Assembly: GCA_964565715.1 (NCBI GenBank)
Contig: CAZMGG010000141.1
Coordinates: 1 to 14,095, forward strand
Length of the DNA stretch: 14,095 bases
Direction: 5' to 3'
Origin: CAZMGG01 sp964565715
GTDB taxonomy: Bacteria > Planctomycetota > UBA1135 > UBA2386
A program made the translations under genes and the position numbers. The number at the start of each line of letters is the position of its first letter. Position 1 is the stretch's first letter. This document shows positions 6,180 through 13,042 of the stretch, piece by piece. The notes under the pieces were generated by a model, which ran no database searches, had not been told where the DNA came from, and saw nothing but the letters and a program-made list of their open reading frames with translations.

Positions 6180-7226
6180 TTGGTCAGCATTCGGACCCCG
6201 GCACGGGGCGTCGCGGTGGCGCTCGTGTTTCTCCTGTTCGGCTTCGGCGCGTGCTCGGCGACCCCGCGGGCGAAGGCCCCGGTCCAGCCCCTGCACACGC
6301 CCGTGTTGTCCAGTACCTGGATCCTGGCGCCGGTGCGCGGCGACGCCGAGATCGAACTGCGCGAGCTGGCCGACATCCCGACCACGCCGTCCCGCCTGCG
6401 GCAGGCCTGGATCCTGCTGCAGACCCGCCGGCCGCAGGCGGCGATCGATCTCGCCGCGGCGGTGCTCTACGGCGTCGAACGGCCGTCGCCGGCCGAGGAA
6501 GCCTGGTGCCGGTTCCTGCGGGCGGAGGGCTTCGCGGCCCTCGGCGAGCCCTCCCGCGGGACCTTCGACCGCAACCGGGCCCGCGAACTGGCCCTCGATC
6601 CGGAACTGCGGCGCCGGCTGGAGCCCGCGGCCGCGCCGGCGGCGGGCCCCACCACGGCCGACGCGCCCGCCGGCCCGCTGGCCCAGCAGCGGCGCGCCAC
6701 CTGGAACCCGGCGCCGCCGGTCACCTCGCGCCTGGATCCGATGGGGCGGCCGTGGCGGGTCACCGTGCACCACTCGGCCCTCTACTTCCGCGACCACTCG
6801 GCCAACACCGCCGGGGCGCAGGTCCGGCAGATCCAGCGGGAGCACATGGTCGATCGCGGCTACGGCGACATCGGCTACCACTATCTGATCGATCCCGCCG
6901 GCCGCGTCTGGGAGGGCCGCGACGTGCGCTGGCAGGGCGCCCACGCCCGCGGCGAGCACAACCAGGGCAACATCGGGATCTGCGTGCTCGGCAACTTCGT
7001 GCGCGGCGCCGGCGGCCAGTTCCCGTCCGAGGCGCAGGCGCGGACCCTGAACCGGCTGCTGACCCAGGTCATGTCCCGCTACCAGATCCCGCCGGCCGAA
7101 CTGCACACCCATCGGGACTTCGTCAAGACCGAGTGCCCCGGCGCCCTGCTGCAGGCCCTCGTCGACCGCTACCGACGCGACGCCGCCGCCGGCCGGACCG
7201 GCGCGGTGGCCGCCCGCGAGGAGTAG
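6180..7226 (+). CDS. Lipoprotein N-acetylmuramoyl-L-alanine amidase (Amidase_2)
   Basis: Zinc amidase that cleaves the bond between N-acetylmuramic acid and L-alanine in peptidoglycan; it should act in the periplasm, anchored as a lipoprotein. The 348-residue product starts with a signal peptide ending in FGFGAC (lipid-attached Cys25). Residues about 60-160 form an Ala/Leu/Arg-rich helical region that looks TPR-like. The catalytic domain spans about 185-335. Zinc ligands match the T7 lysozyme/PGRP pattern: His197 in VHHSA, His311 in HTHRDF and Cys319 in TECPG, with YHYLIDPAGRVWEGR between them. I chose TTG 6180 because GGAGGG (6168-6173) sits six bases upstream and it gives a compact signal peptide; ATG 6147 is an in-frame alternative adding 11 residues without a good Shine-Dalgarno. 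It is the first gene of a four-gene plus-strand cluster. Confidence 0.92.
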   Translation: MVSIRTPARGVAVALVFLLFGFGACSATPRAKAPVQPLHTPVLSSTWILAPVRGDAEIELRELADIPTTPSRLRQAWILLQTRRPQAAIDLAAAVLYGVERPSPAEEAWCRFLRAEGFAALGEPSRGTFDRNRARELALDPELRRRLEPAAAPAAGPTTADAPAGPLAQQRRATWNPAPPVTSRLDPMGRPWRVTVHHSALYFRDHSANTAGAQVRQIQREHMVDRGYGDIGYHYLIDPAGRVWEGRDVRWQGAHARGEHNQGNIGICVLGNFVRGAGGQFPSEAQARTLNRLLTQVMSRYQIPPAELHTHRDFVKTECPGALLQALVDRYRRDAAAGRTGAVAAREE

Positions 7227-7240
7227 GGCGCGAACCGGCG

Positions 7241-7259
7241 CGGGCGTTGCGAGCGCCCG
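7241..7259 (+). terminator. GC-rich hairpin between amidase and DUF1573 gene
   Basis: CGGGCG (7241-7246), a seven-base loop, and CGCCCG (7254-7259) make an all-GC 6-bp stem that starts 15 bases after the amidase stop and ends 10 bases before the next start. It has no U-tract. It could be a partial terminator, an mRNA-stability element, or chance in GC-rich DNA. Confidence 0.3.
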
Positions 7260-7265
7260 GTGGCC

Positions 7266-7271
7266 TACTAT
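7266..7271 (+). promoter_or_regulatory. Possible -10 hexamer before DUF1573 gene
   Basis: TACTAT, a good -10 match in an otherwise GC-rich gap, overlaps the ATG at 7270 and ends ten bases before the ATG at 7282. If active, transcription would start near 7278-7282 and the 7282 start would be nearly leaderless. There is no proper -35 spacing, so this is tentative. Confidence 0.25.
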
Positions 7272-8418
7272 GGCGCCGGCCATGAGATTCCCGACGCCCG
7301 CCGCTGCCCTCGCCTGTGCCGTGCTCGGTTCCGGCCTGCTGGTGGCCTGCGGCGGCGGCGATCCGGCGCCGGCGCCGGACCGCCGGGTGCTGCCCGACCT
7401 CTCCTGGGACTACGGCACGATCCCCCATGGCCGCGCCGCCGAGCACGACTTCGTGATCGACGTGCGTGCGCTGGGCCAGGACCTGACGCCGCTCGGCGTG
7501 AACGCCGACTGCAGCTGCGCCCGGGCGAAGATGCTGTTCGTGGCCGCCGACGGCGCCGAGCGGGAGGCCACCGGCCAGCCGCTGCCGCAGTTCACCGCCC
7601 GCCCGGGCGAACGGCTGGTGGTGCGGCTCCTGGTCGACACGATCCACAAGGAAGCCGTCGACCTGGCGCCGGTGGACAGCCGCGCCACGCTGGTGCTGCA
7701 GTCGCTGCAGGATCGCCTGGGTCAGGACCGCGTGCTGCTGCCGATCCGGTTCCGGTTCGGCATCGACTCGCCGGTGCGCCTGCGGCCCTTCGCTGCCCTG
7801 GACTTCGGCCGGGTGCCGATGTCGTCGCGCCCGACCCTGCCCCTCGCGGTGACCGGCGACGTGGCCGAACGGCCGGTGCGGTTCGGCCCGGCGCGCACCA
7901 GCGATCCACGGCTGCAGGTCGAGCTGCAGCCCACCGCCGAGGGCGCCGAGCTGCGGATCACGTTCGTGCCCGGCGCCGACGCCCGCCCGGGGCCGTTCCA
8001 GGCGCTGGTCACCCTCGGCACCGACCTGGCGGATGGCTACGAGGTCCGCGTGCCCACAGCCGGCACCCTGGTGCCGGACCTGGAGGCGACGCCGATGGGC
8101 AAGCTGAGCCTCGGCATGGTCGACGTGGTGGCGGGCAGCCCGACCGAGCAGTTCGTGCTGGTCACCGACCACGACCGGCGGCGGCCGCCGGAGTTCACCG
8201 TGGCGCGGCTCGTCGACCAGGCCGGCACCGACGCCTCGTCCCACTTCGCGGTGCGCCTGGAGCCGGTGGCGGGCGATCCGCGCTCGACCCGGCTGTGGGT
8301 GCGCTGCACCGGCGGCCTGCAACCGCCGGGCTTCCGCGGCCAGATCGTGCTGGCCAAGGATGCGGTCGCGGGGCCGTTCCTGCCGATCGACCTGGTCGCC
8401 TTCCATCGAGCTCCATGA
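7270..8418 (+). CDS. DUF1573-like lipoprotein
   Basis: Exported lipoprotein of 382 residues related to the DUF1573 family, whose molecular role is unknown; members are built of immunoglobulin-like beta modules and are abundant in Planctomycetota and Bacteroidota. The signal peptide ends in GLLVAC (Cys27). The first module shows the family pattern SWDYGTIPHG, then DFVIDV, and a CxC at Cys81/Cys83 (NADCSCARA) where DUF1573 proteins have a Cys-Gly-Cys turn. A second module starts at LDFGRVP, and a third beta-rich region follows to the C terminus. The start is ATG 7270 or ATG 7282; neither has a strong Shine-Dalgarno, and both leave the signal peptide intact. Its stop overlaps the ATG of the heme protein gene (ATGA), so the two are translationally coupled and probably function together. 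Confidence 0.85.
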   Translation: MAPAMRFPTPAAALACAVLGSGLLVACGGGDPAPAPDRRVLPDLSWDYGTIPHGRAAEHDFVIDVRALGQDLTPLGVNADCSCARAKMLFVAADGAEREATGQPLPQFTARPGERLVVRLLVDTIHKEAVDLAPVDSRATLVLQSLQDRLGQDRVLLPIRFRFGIDSPVRLRPFAALDFGRVPMSSRPTLPLAVTGDVAERPVRFGPARTSDPRLQVELQPTAEGAELRITFVPGADARPGPFQALVTLGTDLADGYEVRVPTAGTLVPDLEATPMGKLSLGMVDVVAGSPTEQFVLVTDHDRRRPPEFTVARLVDQAGTDASSHFAVRLEPVAGDPRSTRLWVRCTGGLQPPGFRGQIVLAKDAVAGPFLPIDLVAFHRAP

Positions 8419-9890
8419 AGCACCGCCCCCTCCTCTGCTCCTCGTTGGTGGTCCTCTGCCTGCTGGCTACGCAATGCGGCGATGACGCCGCGCGCCCGGC
8501 GCCGCCGGTCCCGCCGCCGGCCCCCGCCGGCGCCGCCGCGCCGCCGGCCCAGGACCCGGCCCCGCCGGCGATCCCCGACGGCGCCGAACGCGTCCGGCTC
8601 TCGATCGGCGGCGCCCTGCACGGGCGGCTCGAACCGTGCGGCTGCGCCAGCGGCCAGCTCGGCGGCCTGGCGCGACGCTTCTTCCACCTGCAGCAGGCTG
8701 ACTACGACCTGCTGATCGAGGGCGGCGACCTGGTGACCGGCATCACCGAACTCGACTTCCAGAAGTTCTACAAGTCGGTCGAGATCCTGTTCGGCATGCG
8801 GCGGCCCTACCACGTACTGGGCGTCGGCCCGCGGGACCTGGAGCTGAAGCTCGACGAATGGGCCGGGCTGTTGACCGGCATGGGCGTGCCGGTGGTCGCC
8901 TCCGACCTCGAGTGCGTCGATGCGGGCCTGCCGTGGCCGGCGCGGCCGTTCGTCGAACAGGTCGTGCGGACGCAGACCGTGCGTGTCGCCAGCCTGACCA
9001 TGGCCCTGCCCGCGGCGGTGGCGGACCTGCAGCCGCCACGGTTGCGGCTGCTGGAGCCGGCGGTGGCCTGGCAGGCGGCGCTGCAGGGGGCCGCCGAGAG
9101 CACCCTGCGCGTGCTGCTGCTCCACACCGGCCCCGAGCGGATCGCCGCGGTGGTGCCGACCCTGCAGCCGCCCCCCGATCTGGTGATCGGTGTCACCGAC
9201 GCCCACGGCGAGCCGGTGGCCCGGCCGCAGCAGCTGGGCGGCGTGCCGGTGGTCTACTCCGGCATCCGCGGCCGCATGCTGGTGGACGTGTCGCTGGCGC
9301 GGCTGGCCGAAGGCCCGCGCGTCGGCTACCGCATCGTGCCGCTGGAGGGCAGCAAGACCCGGCCCGGCATGATGGAGGACAAGGACGTCAAGGCCGCGAT
9401 CCTGCAGCACCGGCACCAGGTGAAGGAGGACCGGGTGCTGCAGGCCCTGGCCGGCCAGCTCCCCACCGCCAACGGCGCTTCGTTCGTCGGCTCGGCGAAG
9501 TGCAAGGACTGCCATCCCGAGGCCTTCGCCATCTGGGAGCGCAGCAAGCACGGCCATGCCTGGAGGACCCTGGTGGACGCCGAGCGGAACCCGGACCGCT
9601 ACGGCTGGCCGGTGACGGCCTATCCGGACTGCGTCGGCTGCCACACCGTGGGCTACCGCCAGCAGACGGGCTTCGTCGACGCCGCCACCACGCCGGAGCT
9701 GACCGACGTCGGCTGCGAGGAATGCCATGGCGCCGGCAGCGCCCACGTCAAGGCGCCGATGAAGAACCGGCTGGGGCCCGTCGGCAACGGCATCGCCGCC
9801 ACCACCTGCACCCGCTGCCACGACTTCGAGCAGTCGCCGGATTTCGACTACGGCACTCGCTGGCGGACGATCGAACACGGTCGCAAGTGA
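8415..9890 (+). CDS. Nucleotidase-like domain fused to tetraheme cytochrome (c554-like)
   Basis: Exported 491-residue redox protein, probably an electron carrier or reductase subunit in the periplasm or on the cell surface. After a signal peptide (residues 1 to about 21) comes a Pro/Ala-rich linker (26-56). Next is a domain with the fold pattern of UshA-type metallophosphoesterases (about 58-320): LHGRLEPCGC (His69, Cys75, Cys77), GQLGGLARR, EGGDL (Asp105) and LLHTGPE (His237). The C-terminal part has four c-type heme sites: CKDCH 363-367, CVGCH 406-410, CEECH 434-438 and CTRCH 465-469. Extra histidines (SKHGHAW, SAHVKAP) could be axial ligands, as in cytochrome c554. Several phosphoesterase metal ligands are replaced, so hydrolysis is doubtful. 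The residue before Cys21 is Gln, so lipidation is uncertain. The ATG at 8415 overlaps the DUF1573 stop. Related proteins are, from memory, annotated as UshA-like (seleno)proteins. Confidence 0.88.
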   Translation: MKHRPLLCSSLVVLCLLATQCGDDAARPAPPVPPPAPAGAAAPPAQDPAPPAIPDGAERVRLSIGGALHGRLEPCGCASGQLGGLARRFFHLQQADYDLLIEGGDLVTGITELDFQKFYKSVEILFGMRRPYHVLGVGPRDLELKLDEWAGLLTGMGVPVVASDLECVDAGLPWPARPFVEQVVRTQTVRVASLTMALPAAVADLQPPRLRLLEPAVAWQAALQGAAESTLRVLLLHTGPERIAAVVPTLQPPPDLVIGVTDAHGEPVARPQQLGGVPVVYSGIRGRMLVDVSLARLAEGPRVGYRIVPLEGSKTRPGMMEDKDVKAAILQHRHQVKEDRVLQALAGQLPTANGASFVGSAKCKDCHPEAFAIWERSKHGHAWRTLVDAERNPDRYGWPVTAYPDCVGCHTVGYRQQTGFVDAATTPELTDVGCEECHGAGSAHVKAPMKNRLGPVGNGIAATTCTRCHDFEQSPDFDYGTRWRTIEHGRK

Positions 9891-9903
9891 GGCCTCGGCG
9901 CGC

Positions 9904-9959
9904 CTGACGGCGACGGCCGGTCCCATCCTGGGACTCGCCGCTGCCACCGTCGCCAGCAG
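9904..9959 (+). terminator. Nested inverted repeat between heme protein and deacetylase genes
   Basis: An outer 8-bp arm GGCGACGG (9909-9916) pairs with CCGTCGCC (9947-9954). After a two-base mismatch it is extended by CTG (9904-9906) with CAG (9957-9959). Inside lies a separate perfect hairpin GTCCCA-TCC-TGGGAC (9920-9934). The structure begins 13 bases after the heme protein stop and ends just before a -10-like TAGGCT. There is no U-tract. It may act as a terminator or structured leader between two transcription units. Confidence 0.45.
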
Positions 9960-9962
9960 CGG

Positions 9963-9968
9963 TAGGCT
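9963..9968 (+). promoter_or_regulatory. Possible -10 hexamer before deacetylase gene
   Basis: TAGGCT fits TANNNT and ends 12 bases before the ATG at 9981. The gene has no Shine-Dalgarno, so a very short or absent leader is possible. No convincing -35 is seen. Confidence 0.3.
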
Positions 9969-9980
9969 TCGTTGCGCCCC

Positions 9981-10715
9981 ATGCCCTATCTCGTCTGCCT
10001 GCTGCTGCTGCTGGGCCTGTGCCATGTGATGGTGCCGCGCATCACGTTCGCGGCGCAGCGCCAGCGGGCGGTGGCCGCGTGCCGGCGTGAGCGGGTGATC
10101 GCGCTGACCTTCGACGACGGCCCCGGCACGGCGCTCACCCCGGCGATCCTCGACCGGCTGGCGGCGGCGCGGGCGCCGGCGACCTTCTTCGCGCTGGGCC
10201 GCAACGTCCCGGGCCGCGAGGCCATCCTGCGCCGGATCGTCGCCGAGGGGCACCAGCTCGGCTGCCACGGCCAGGACCACGTGCACTACGTGTTCCAGTG
10301 GCCTGGCCGCGGCCTGCTCGACCTGCATCGGGCCTGGCGCACGCTGGCGCCGCTGGTGCGAGGTCCGGTGACGGCGCTGCCGTTCCGGCCGCCGTTCGGC
10401 AAGCTGACCCTGCCGCAGTGGCTCTACCTCCGCCTGCGCGGCACGCCGGTGGTGACCTGGACCCAGGACGCGATGGACACCCGTCCGGACCTCGCCGATT
10501 CGCCGGCGGACCTGGCCGGACGGATCCGCGCCCAGGGCGGCGGCGTCGTCCTGCTGCACGACTTCGACCGCGACGAGCGGCGCATCCATGCCGACGTGCT
10601 GGCCCGCCTCGACGCGATCCTGGCGCTGCAGAGGCAGGGCTTCCGCTTCGTCGGGCTCGACGAACTGCACCGGCCCGCGCCGGCCACGGCGCCGGGCCTG
10701 CAGCCGGAGGCCTGA
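9981..10715 (+). CDS. NodB-type polysaccharide deacetylase, membrane anchored
   Basis: Carbohydrate esterase family 4 (NodB homology) enzyme that removes N- or O-acetyl groups from a polysaccharide such as peptidoglycan or a chitin-like polymer, using a divalent metal. The 244-residue product begins with a hydrophobic segment (YLVCLLLLLGLCHVMV), either a signal peptide or an N-terminal anchor. The motifs are in order: ALTFDDGP (catalytic Asp45, metal Asp46), HGQDHVH (metal His96 and His100), FRPPFG (Arg136), WTQDAMD, and LLHDF (His193). The length fits a single catalytic domain. I chose ATG 9981; an in-frame TTG at 9972 adds three residues. No Shine-Dalgarno is visible. It is the last plus-strand gene of the envelope cluster, separated from the heme gene by 90 bases holding a large inverted repeat, and ends 13 bases from the convergent tyrS. 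The substrate is unknown. Confidence 0.92.
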   Translation: MPYLVCLLLLLGLCHVMVPRITFAAQRQRAVAACRRERVIALTFDDGPGTALTPAILDRLAAARAPATFFALGRNVPGREAILRRIVAEGHQLGCHGQDHVHYVFQWPGRGLLDLHRAWRTLAPLVRGPVTALPFRPPFGKLTLPQWLYLRLRGTPVVTWTQDAMDTRPDLADSPADLAGRIRAQGGGVVLLHDFDRDERRIHADVLARLDAILALQRQGFRFVGLDELHRPAPATAPGLQPEA

Positions 10716-10728
10716 GGCCGCGCCCGGC

Positions 10729-11940
10729 TCAGCCCGGCACGACGATGCGGGCGGCCTTGCGCTTGCCGGCCTGGACCAGCCAGGTGCCCGCCGCCAGCAC
10801 GGCCGAAGGATCGCGCACCACCTCGCCGTCCAGCCGCACGCCGCCGCCCTGGATCAGGCGCCGCGCCTCGCCGTTCGAGGCGGTGAGTGCGGCCAGCGCC
10901 ATCGCCGCGGCCAGCAGCACCGCGCCGTCGCGCAGCGCCGCCGGTGGCACCGCCACCTCGGGCACCTCGTCCGGCAGGCCGCCCTGCTGATGCATGCGGT
11001 CGAACTCGGCGCGGGCCTGGACGGCGGCCGGCTCGCCGTGGAAGCCGGCGGTGACCGCCGCACCCAGGGCGAACTTGGCCTCCAGGGGATGGCCGGCCAG
11101 CAGCTCCCGGATCCGCGGCTCCGGCAGGTCGGTGAGCAGGGTGTAGTACTTCTCCAGCAGGTGGTTCGGCAGGCGCATCAGCTTGCCGAACATCTCGCCC
11201 GGGGCCTCGCGCACGCCGATGTAGTTGTCCAGCGACTTGGACATCTTCTGGCTGCCGTCGAGCCCTTCCAGCAGCGGCGTGGTGATGCAGACCTGCGGGC
11301 GCTGGCCCTGCTGCTCCTGCAGGGTGCGGCCGACCATCAGGTTGAAGAGCTGGTCGGTGCCGCCGAGTTCGACGTCGGCGCGCAGCTCGACGCTGTCCCA
11401 GCCCTGCAGCAGCGGATACAGGAACTCATGCACCGAGATCGGCTGGTTCTGCTGGAACCGCTGCTGGAAGTCGTTGCGCTCGAGGATCCGCGCCAGGGTG
11501 TAGCGACCGGCGAGCTGGATGCAGTCCATGAACGACATCCGGTCGAACCACTCGGCGTTCTCGCGCTCCTCGGCGGCGGCGACGTCGAGCACCGCGCCCA
11601 CCTGATCGCGATAAGTGGCCTTGTTGCGTTCGACCTGTTCGCGGCTGAGCGACGGCCGCGTCTTGTTGCGACCGGTCGGATCCCCCACCATCGCCGTGCT
11701 GGTGCCCCACAGCAGGATCGCGGTGTGACCCAGCCGCTGGAAGTCGCGCAGCTTGCGCAGCACCACCGTGTGGCCGAGGTGGATGTCCGGCGAGCTGGGG
11801 TCGATGCCGAGCTTCACGCGCAGCGGGCGGTCGGCGTCGCGGCTCGCCGCCAGCCGCTGCCGCAGGTCCGCCTCGTCGACCAGGTCCACCACGCCGCGGC
11901 GGATCACCGCCATCTGCTCGTCGATGCTCGGGAAGGGCAC
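10729..11940 (-). CDS. tyrS: Tyrosyl-tRNA synthetase
   Basis: Cytoplasmic class I enzyme that charges tRNA-Tyr with tyrosine. The 403-residue product shows LGIDPSSPDIHLGH, holding the HIGH-type signature HLGH (54-57), then FQRLGHTAILLWG and GDPTGRNKTRP. Next come ELGGTDQLFNLMVGR and KMSKS (232-236). The C terminus is an S4-like RNA-binding domain (from about 340: EARRLIQGGGVRLDG, ending VVPG). Length and motif spacing match the shorter, roughly 400-residue bacterial TyrRS branch. The start chosen is GTG 11940, eight bases after AGGA (11949-11952), which overlaps the stop codon of the upstream lipoprotein gene. An in-frame TTG at 11976 would overlap that gene and has no better site. It is the last gene of an S1-lipoprotein-tyrS run on the minus strand and is convergent with the deacetylase gene. 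No T-box leader is possible at this position. Confidence 0.97.
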   Translation of the reverse strand: MPFPSIDEQMAVIRRGVVDLVDEADLRQRLAASRDADRPLRVKLGIDPSSPDIHLGHTVVLRKLRDFQRLGHTAILLWGTSTAMVGDPTGRNKTRPSLSREQVERNKATYRDQVGAVLDVAAAEERENAEWFDRMSFMDCIQLAGRYTLARILERNDFQQRFQQNQPISVHEFLYPLLQGWDSVELRADVELGGTDQLFNLMVGRTLQEQQGQRPQVCITTPLLEGLDGSQKMSKSLDNYIGVREAPGEMFGKLMRLPNHLLEKYYTLLTDLPEPRIRELLAGHPLEAKFALGAAVTAGFHGEPAAVQARAEFDRMHQQGGLPDEVPEVAVPPAALRDGAVLLAAAMALAALTASNGEARRLIQGGGVRLDGEVVRDPSAVLAAGTWLVQAGKRKAARIVVPG

Positions 11941-11948
11941 GCGCGATG

Positions 11949-11952
11949 TCCT
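11949..11952 (-). promoter_or_regulatory. tyrS Shine-Dalgarno overlapping upstream stop codon
   Basis: AGGA on the minus strand starts within the TAG stop of the lipoprotein gene (11951-11953) and lies eight bases before GTG 11940. This favours the GTG as the true tyrS start and suggests coupled translation. Confidence 0.5.
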
Positions 11953-12997
11953 ACCGGCGCGCCTGCCACCAGGCAAGCCAGCCCTCGCGGTCGCCGACCA
12001 CCGGCCGCGCGCCGGTGACGTTCTTCAGGGCCGCCATCGCCACCCGCTGCTGGTCCGGCCGGCCCAGCCGCACCCAGTCGATCAACGCCTGCAGCACGGC
12101 CTCGCGATCCTCGGCGGGCGCGAACGCGGCGCCGAGCCAGACGTGCGCGAAGTGGTCGGGATCGCCGAGCCGCATCGCCTCGCGCAGGGTCAGCAGCGGC
12201 CGGGCGCGGATCGCCTCGTGGCCCGCCGGGTACTGGTCGATCTCGGCGCGCCCGAGCAGGCTGCGCCGCACCGGCGCCCGCCGATCGGCGACCGTGACGT
12301 AGCCGGGCAGCAGCCAGGCTTCGGCCACCACCCGCCGCCGCACGACGGTGTCGCCGGCGAGGGTCAGCGCCAGGGGCTGCTCCAGCCCGGTCTCGCCGAT
12401 CGCGGTACGGGCCGGCAGGCGCAGCGTGGCGTTGCTCTCGTGCTGCCGCACGCTGCCATCCGCGTGGTCGTCCGCGATCCAGAACCAGACGCCGATCGAG
12501 GTCGGCGCGGCGTCGCGCTCGCCGCCCAGCACGACGGTGGCGCCCGGCAGCGGCGGCAGCCGCAGGGCGAACGTCACCTCGGCGCCCAGCGGCGGCACCG
12601 GCACCGGCTGTGCCAGCGTCGCCCGCTCCCGGCAGTGCAGTTCGAAGGCCAGCCCGTCGGCCAGGGCGACGAAGCCATCCATCCGCTCCCGGGCCCAGGC
12701 CGGCGCGGTGTCGCGCTGGTAGCCGGCCAGCAGCGAGCGCAGTTCCGGCAGGTCACGGTGCCGGTAGGCCTCGGTCAGGCGCACCAGCAGGCTCTCGTAG
12801 ACCGCCTGCAGCACCGCCTCGTCGCCGCCGGCGGCGGGCCCGCCGATCGGCATCACCACCGGCACCGCATAGGTGCTGACCGCCTCGGCGGCGGCCTCGT
12901 CCTGGTCCACCACGGTGGTCACGCAGCCTGCCAGCAGGGGGGCCCACAGCAGGCTGCGGAGGCCGGCATGGGAGGAGCAGGGTGTCGCCGTTGCCAT
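11951..12997 (-). CDS. Unrecognised lipoprotein
   Basis: I do not recognise a family. The 348-residue product has a signal peptide closing with a textbook lipobox, PLLAGC (Cys25). A helical stretch follows (about 55-115, EAVLQAVYESLLVRLTEAY onward), then a middle beta-rich region (about 125-255). The C-terminal part is helical and ends GDREGWLAWWQARR, a tail often seen in HEAT-like or glycoside-related planctomycete proteins. Two ATG codons are possible. I prefer 12997 because TAGAGT (13005-13010) lies seven bases upstream, as in leaderless genes; 13021 adds eight residues and still gives a lipoprotein. Neither has a Shine-Dalgarno. It sits between S1 and tyrS on the same strand, ten bases ahead of tyrS, so it is probably cotranscribed with tyrS. 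Function is unknown; the product should sit in the periplasm. Confidence 0.8.
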   Translation of the reverse strand: MATATPCSSHAGLRSLLWAPLLAGCVTTVVDQDEAAAEAVSTYAVPVVMPIGGPAAGGDEAVLQAVYESLLVRLTEAYRHRDLPELRSLLAGYQRDTAPAWARERMDGFVALADGLAFELHCRERATLAQPVPVPPLGAEVTFALRLPPLPGATVVLGGERDAAPTSIGVWFWIADDHADGSVRQHESNATLRLPARTAIGETGLEQPLALTLAGDTVVRRRVVAEAWLLPGYVTVADRRAPVRRSLLGRAEIDQYPAGHEAIRARPLLTLREAMRLGDPDHFAHVWLGAAFAPAEDREAVLQALIDWVRLGRPDQQRVAMAALKNVTGARPVVGDREGWLAWWQARR

Positions 12998-13004
12998 GGG
13001 CGAC

Positions 13005-13010
13005 ACTCTA
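13005..13010 (-). promoter_or_regulatory. Possible -10 hexamer (leaderless) before lipoprotein gene
   Basis: TAGAGT on the minus strand ends seven bases before ATG 12997. This is the spacing expected if transcription begins at or next to the A of the start codon. It sits 33 bases or more past the S1 stop (13043), so it could give the lipoprotein-tyrS pair its own promoter. No -35 is evident. Confidence 0.3.
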
Positions 13011-13042
13011 CTCCGAGCCATGCCGGGGACGACAGCGCCGGC

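Noticed and set aside
5934..7283. A minus-strand extension of the RsbW-like gene far upstream
   Set aside because: The real gene starts at ATG 5933 with GAGGAG nine bases upstream. The extension is antisense to the amidase and low in complexity.
8037..10670. An 877-codon minus-strand frame opposite the heme and deacetylase genes
   Set aside because: It has no recognisable domain and is complementary to two well-supported genes. The low-complexity Gln/His/Arg composition marks it as a shadow frame.
10691..10738. GCCGGGC/GCCCGGC inverted repeats at the deacetylase-tyrS junction
   Set aside because: The arms lie in or across both coding ends with a long 24-base or greater loop and no U-tract; they are easily expected by chance at this GC content.
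13022..13042. GCCGG/CCGGC hairpin between S1 and the lipoprotein gene
   Set aside because: The stem is only five bases with an eleven-base loop and no U-tract, so I do not call it a terminator.
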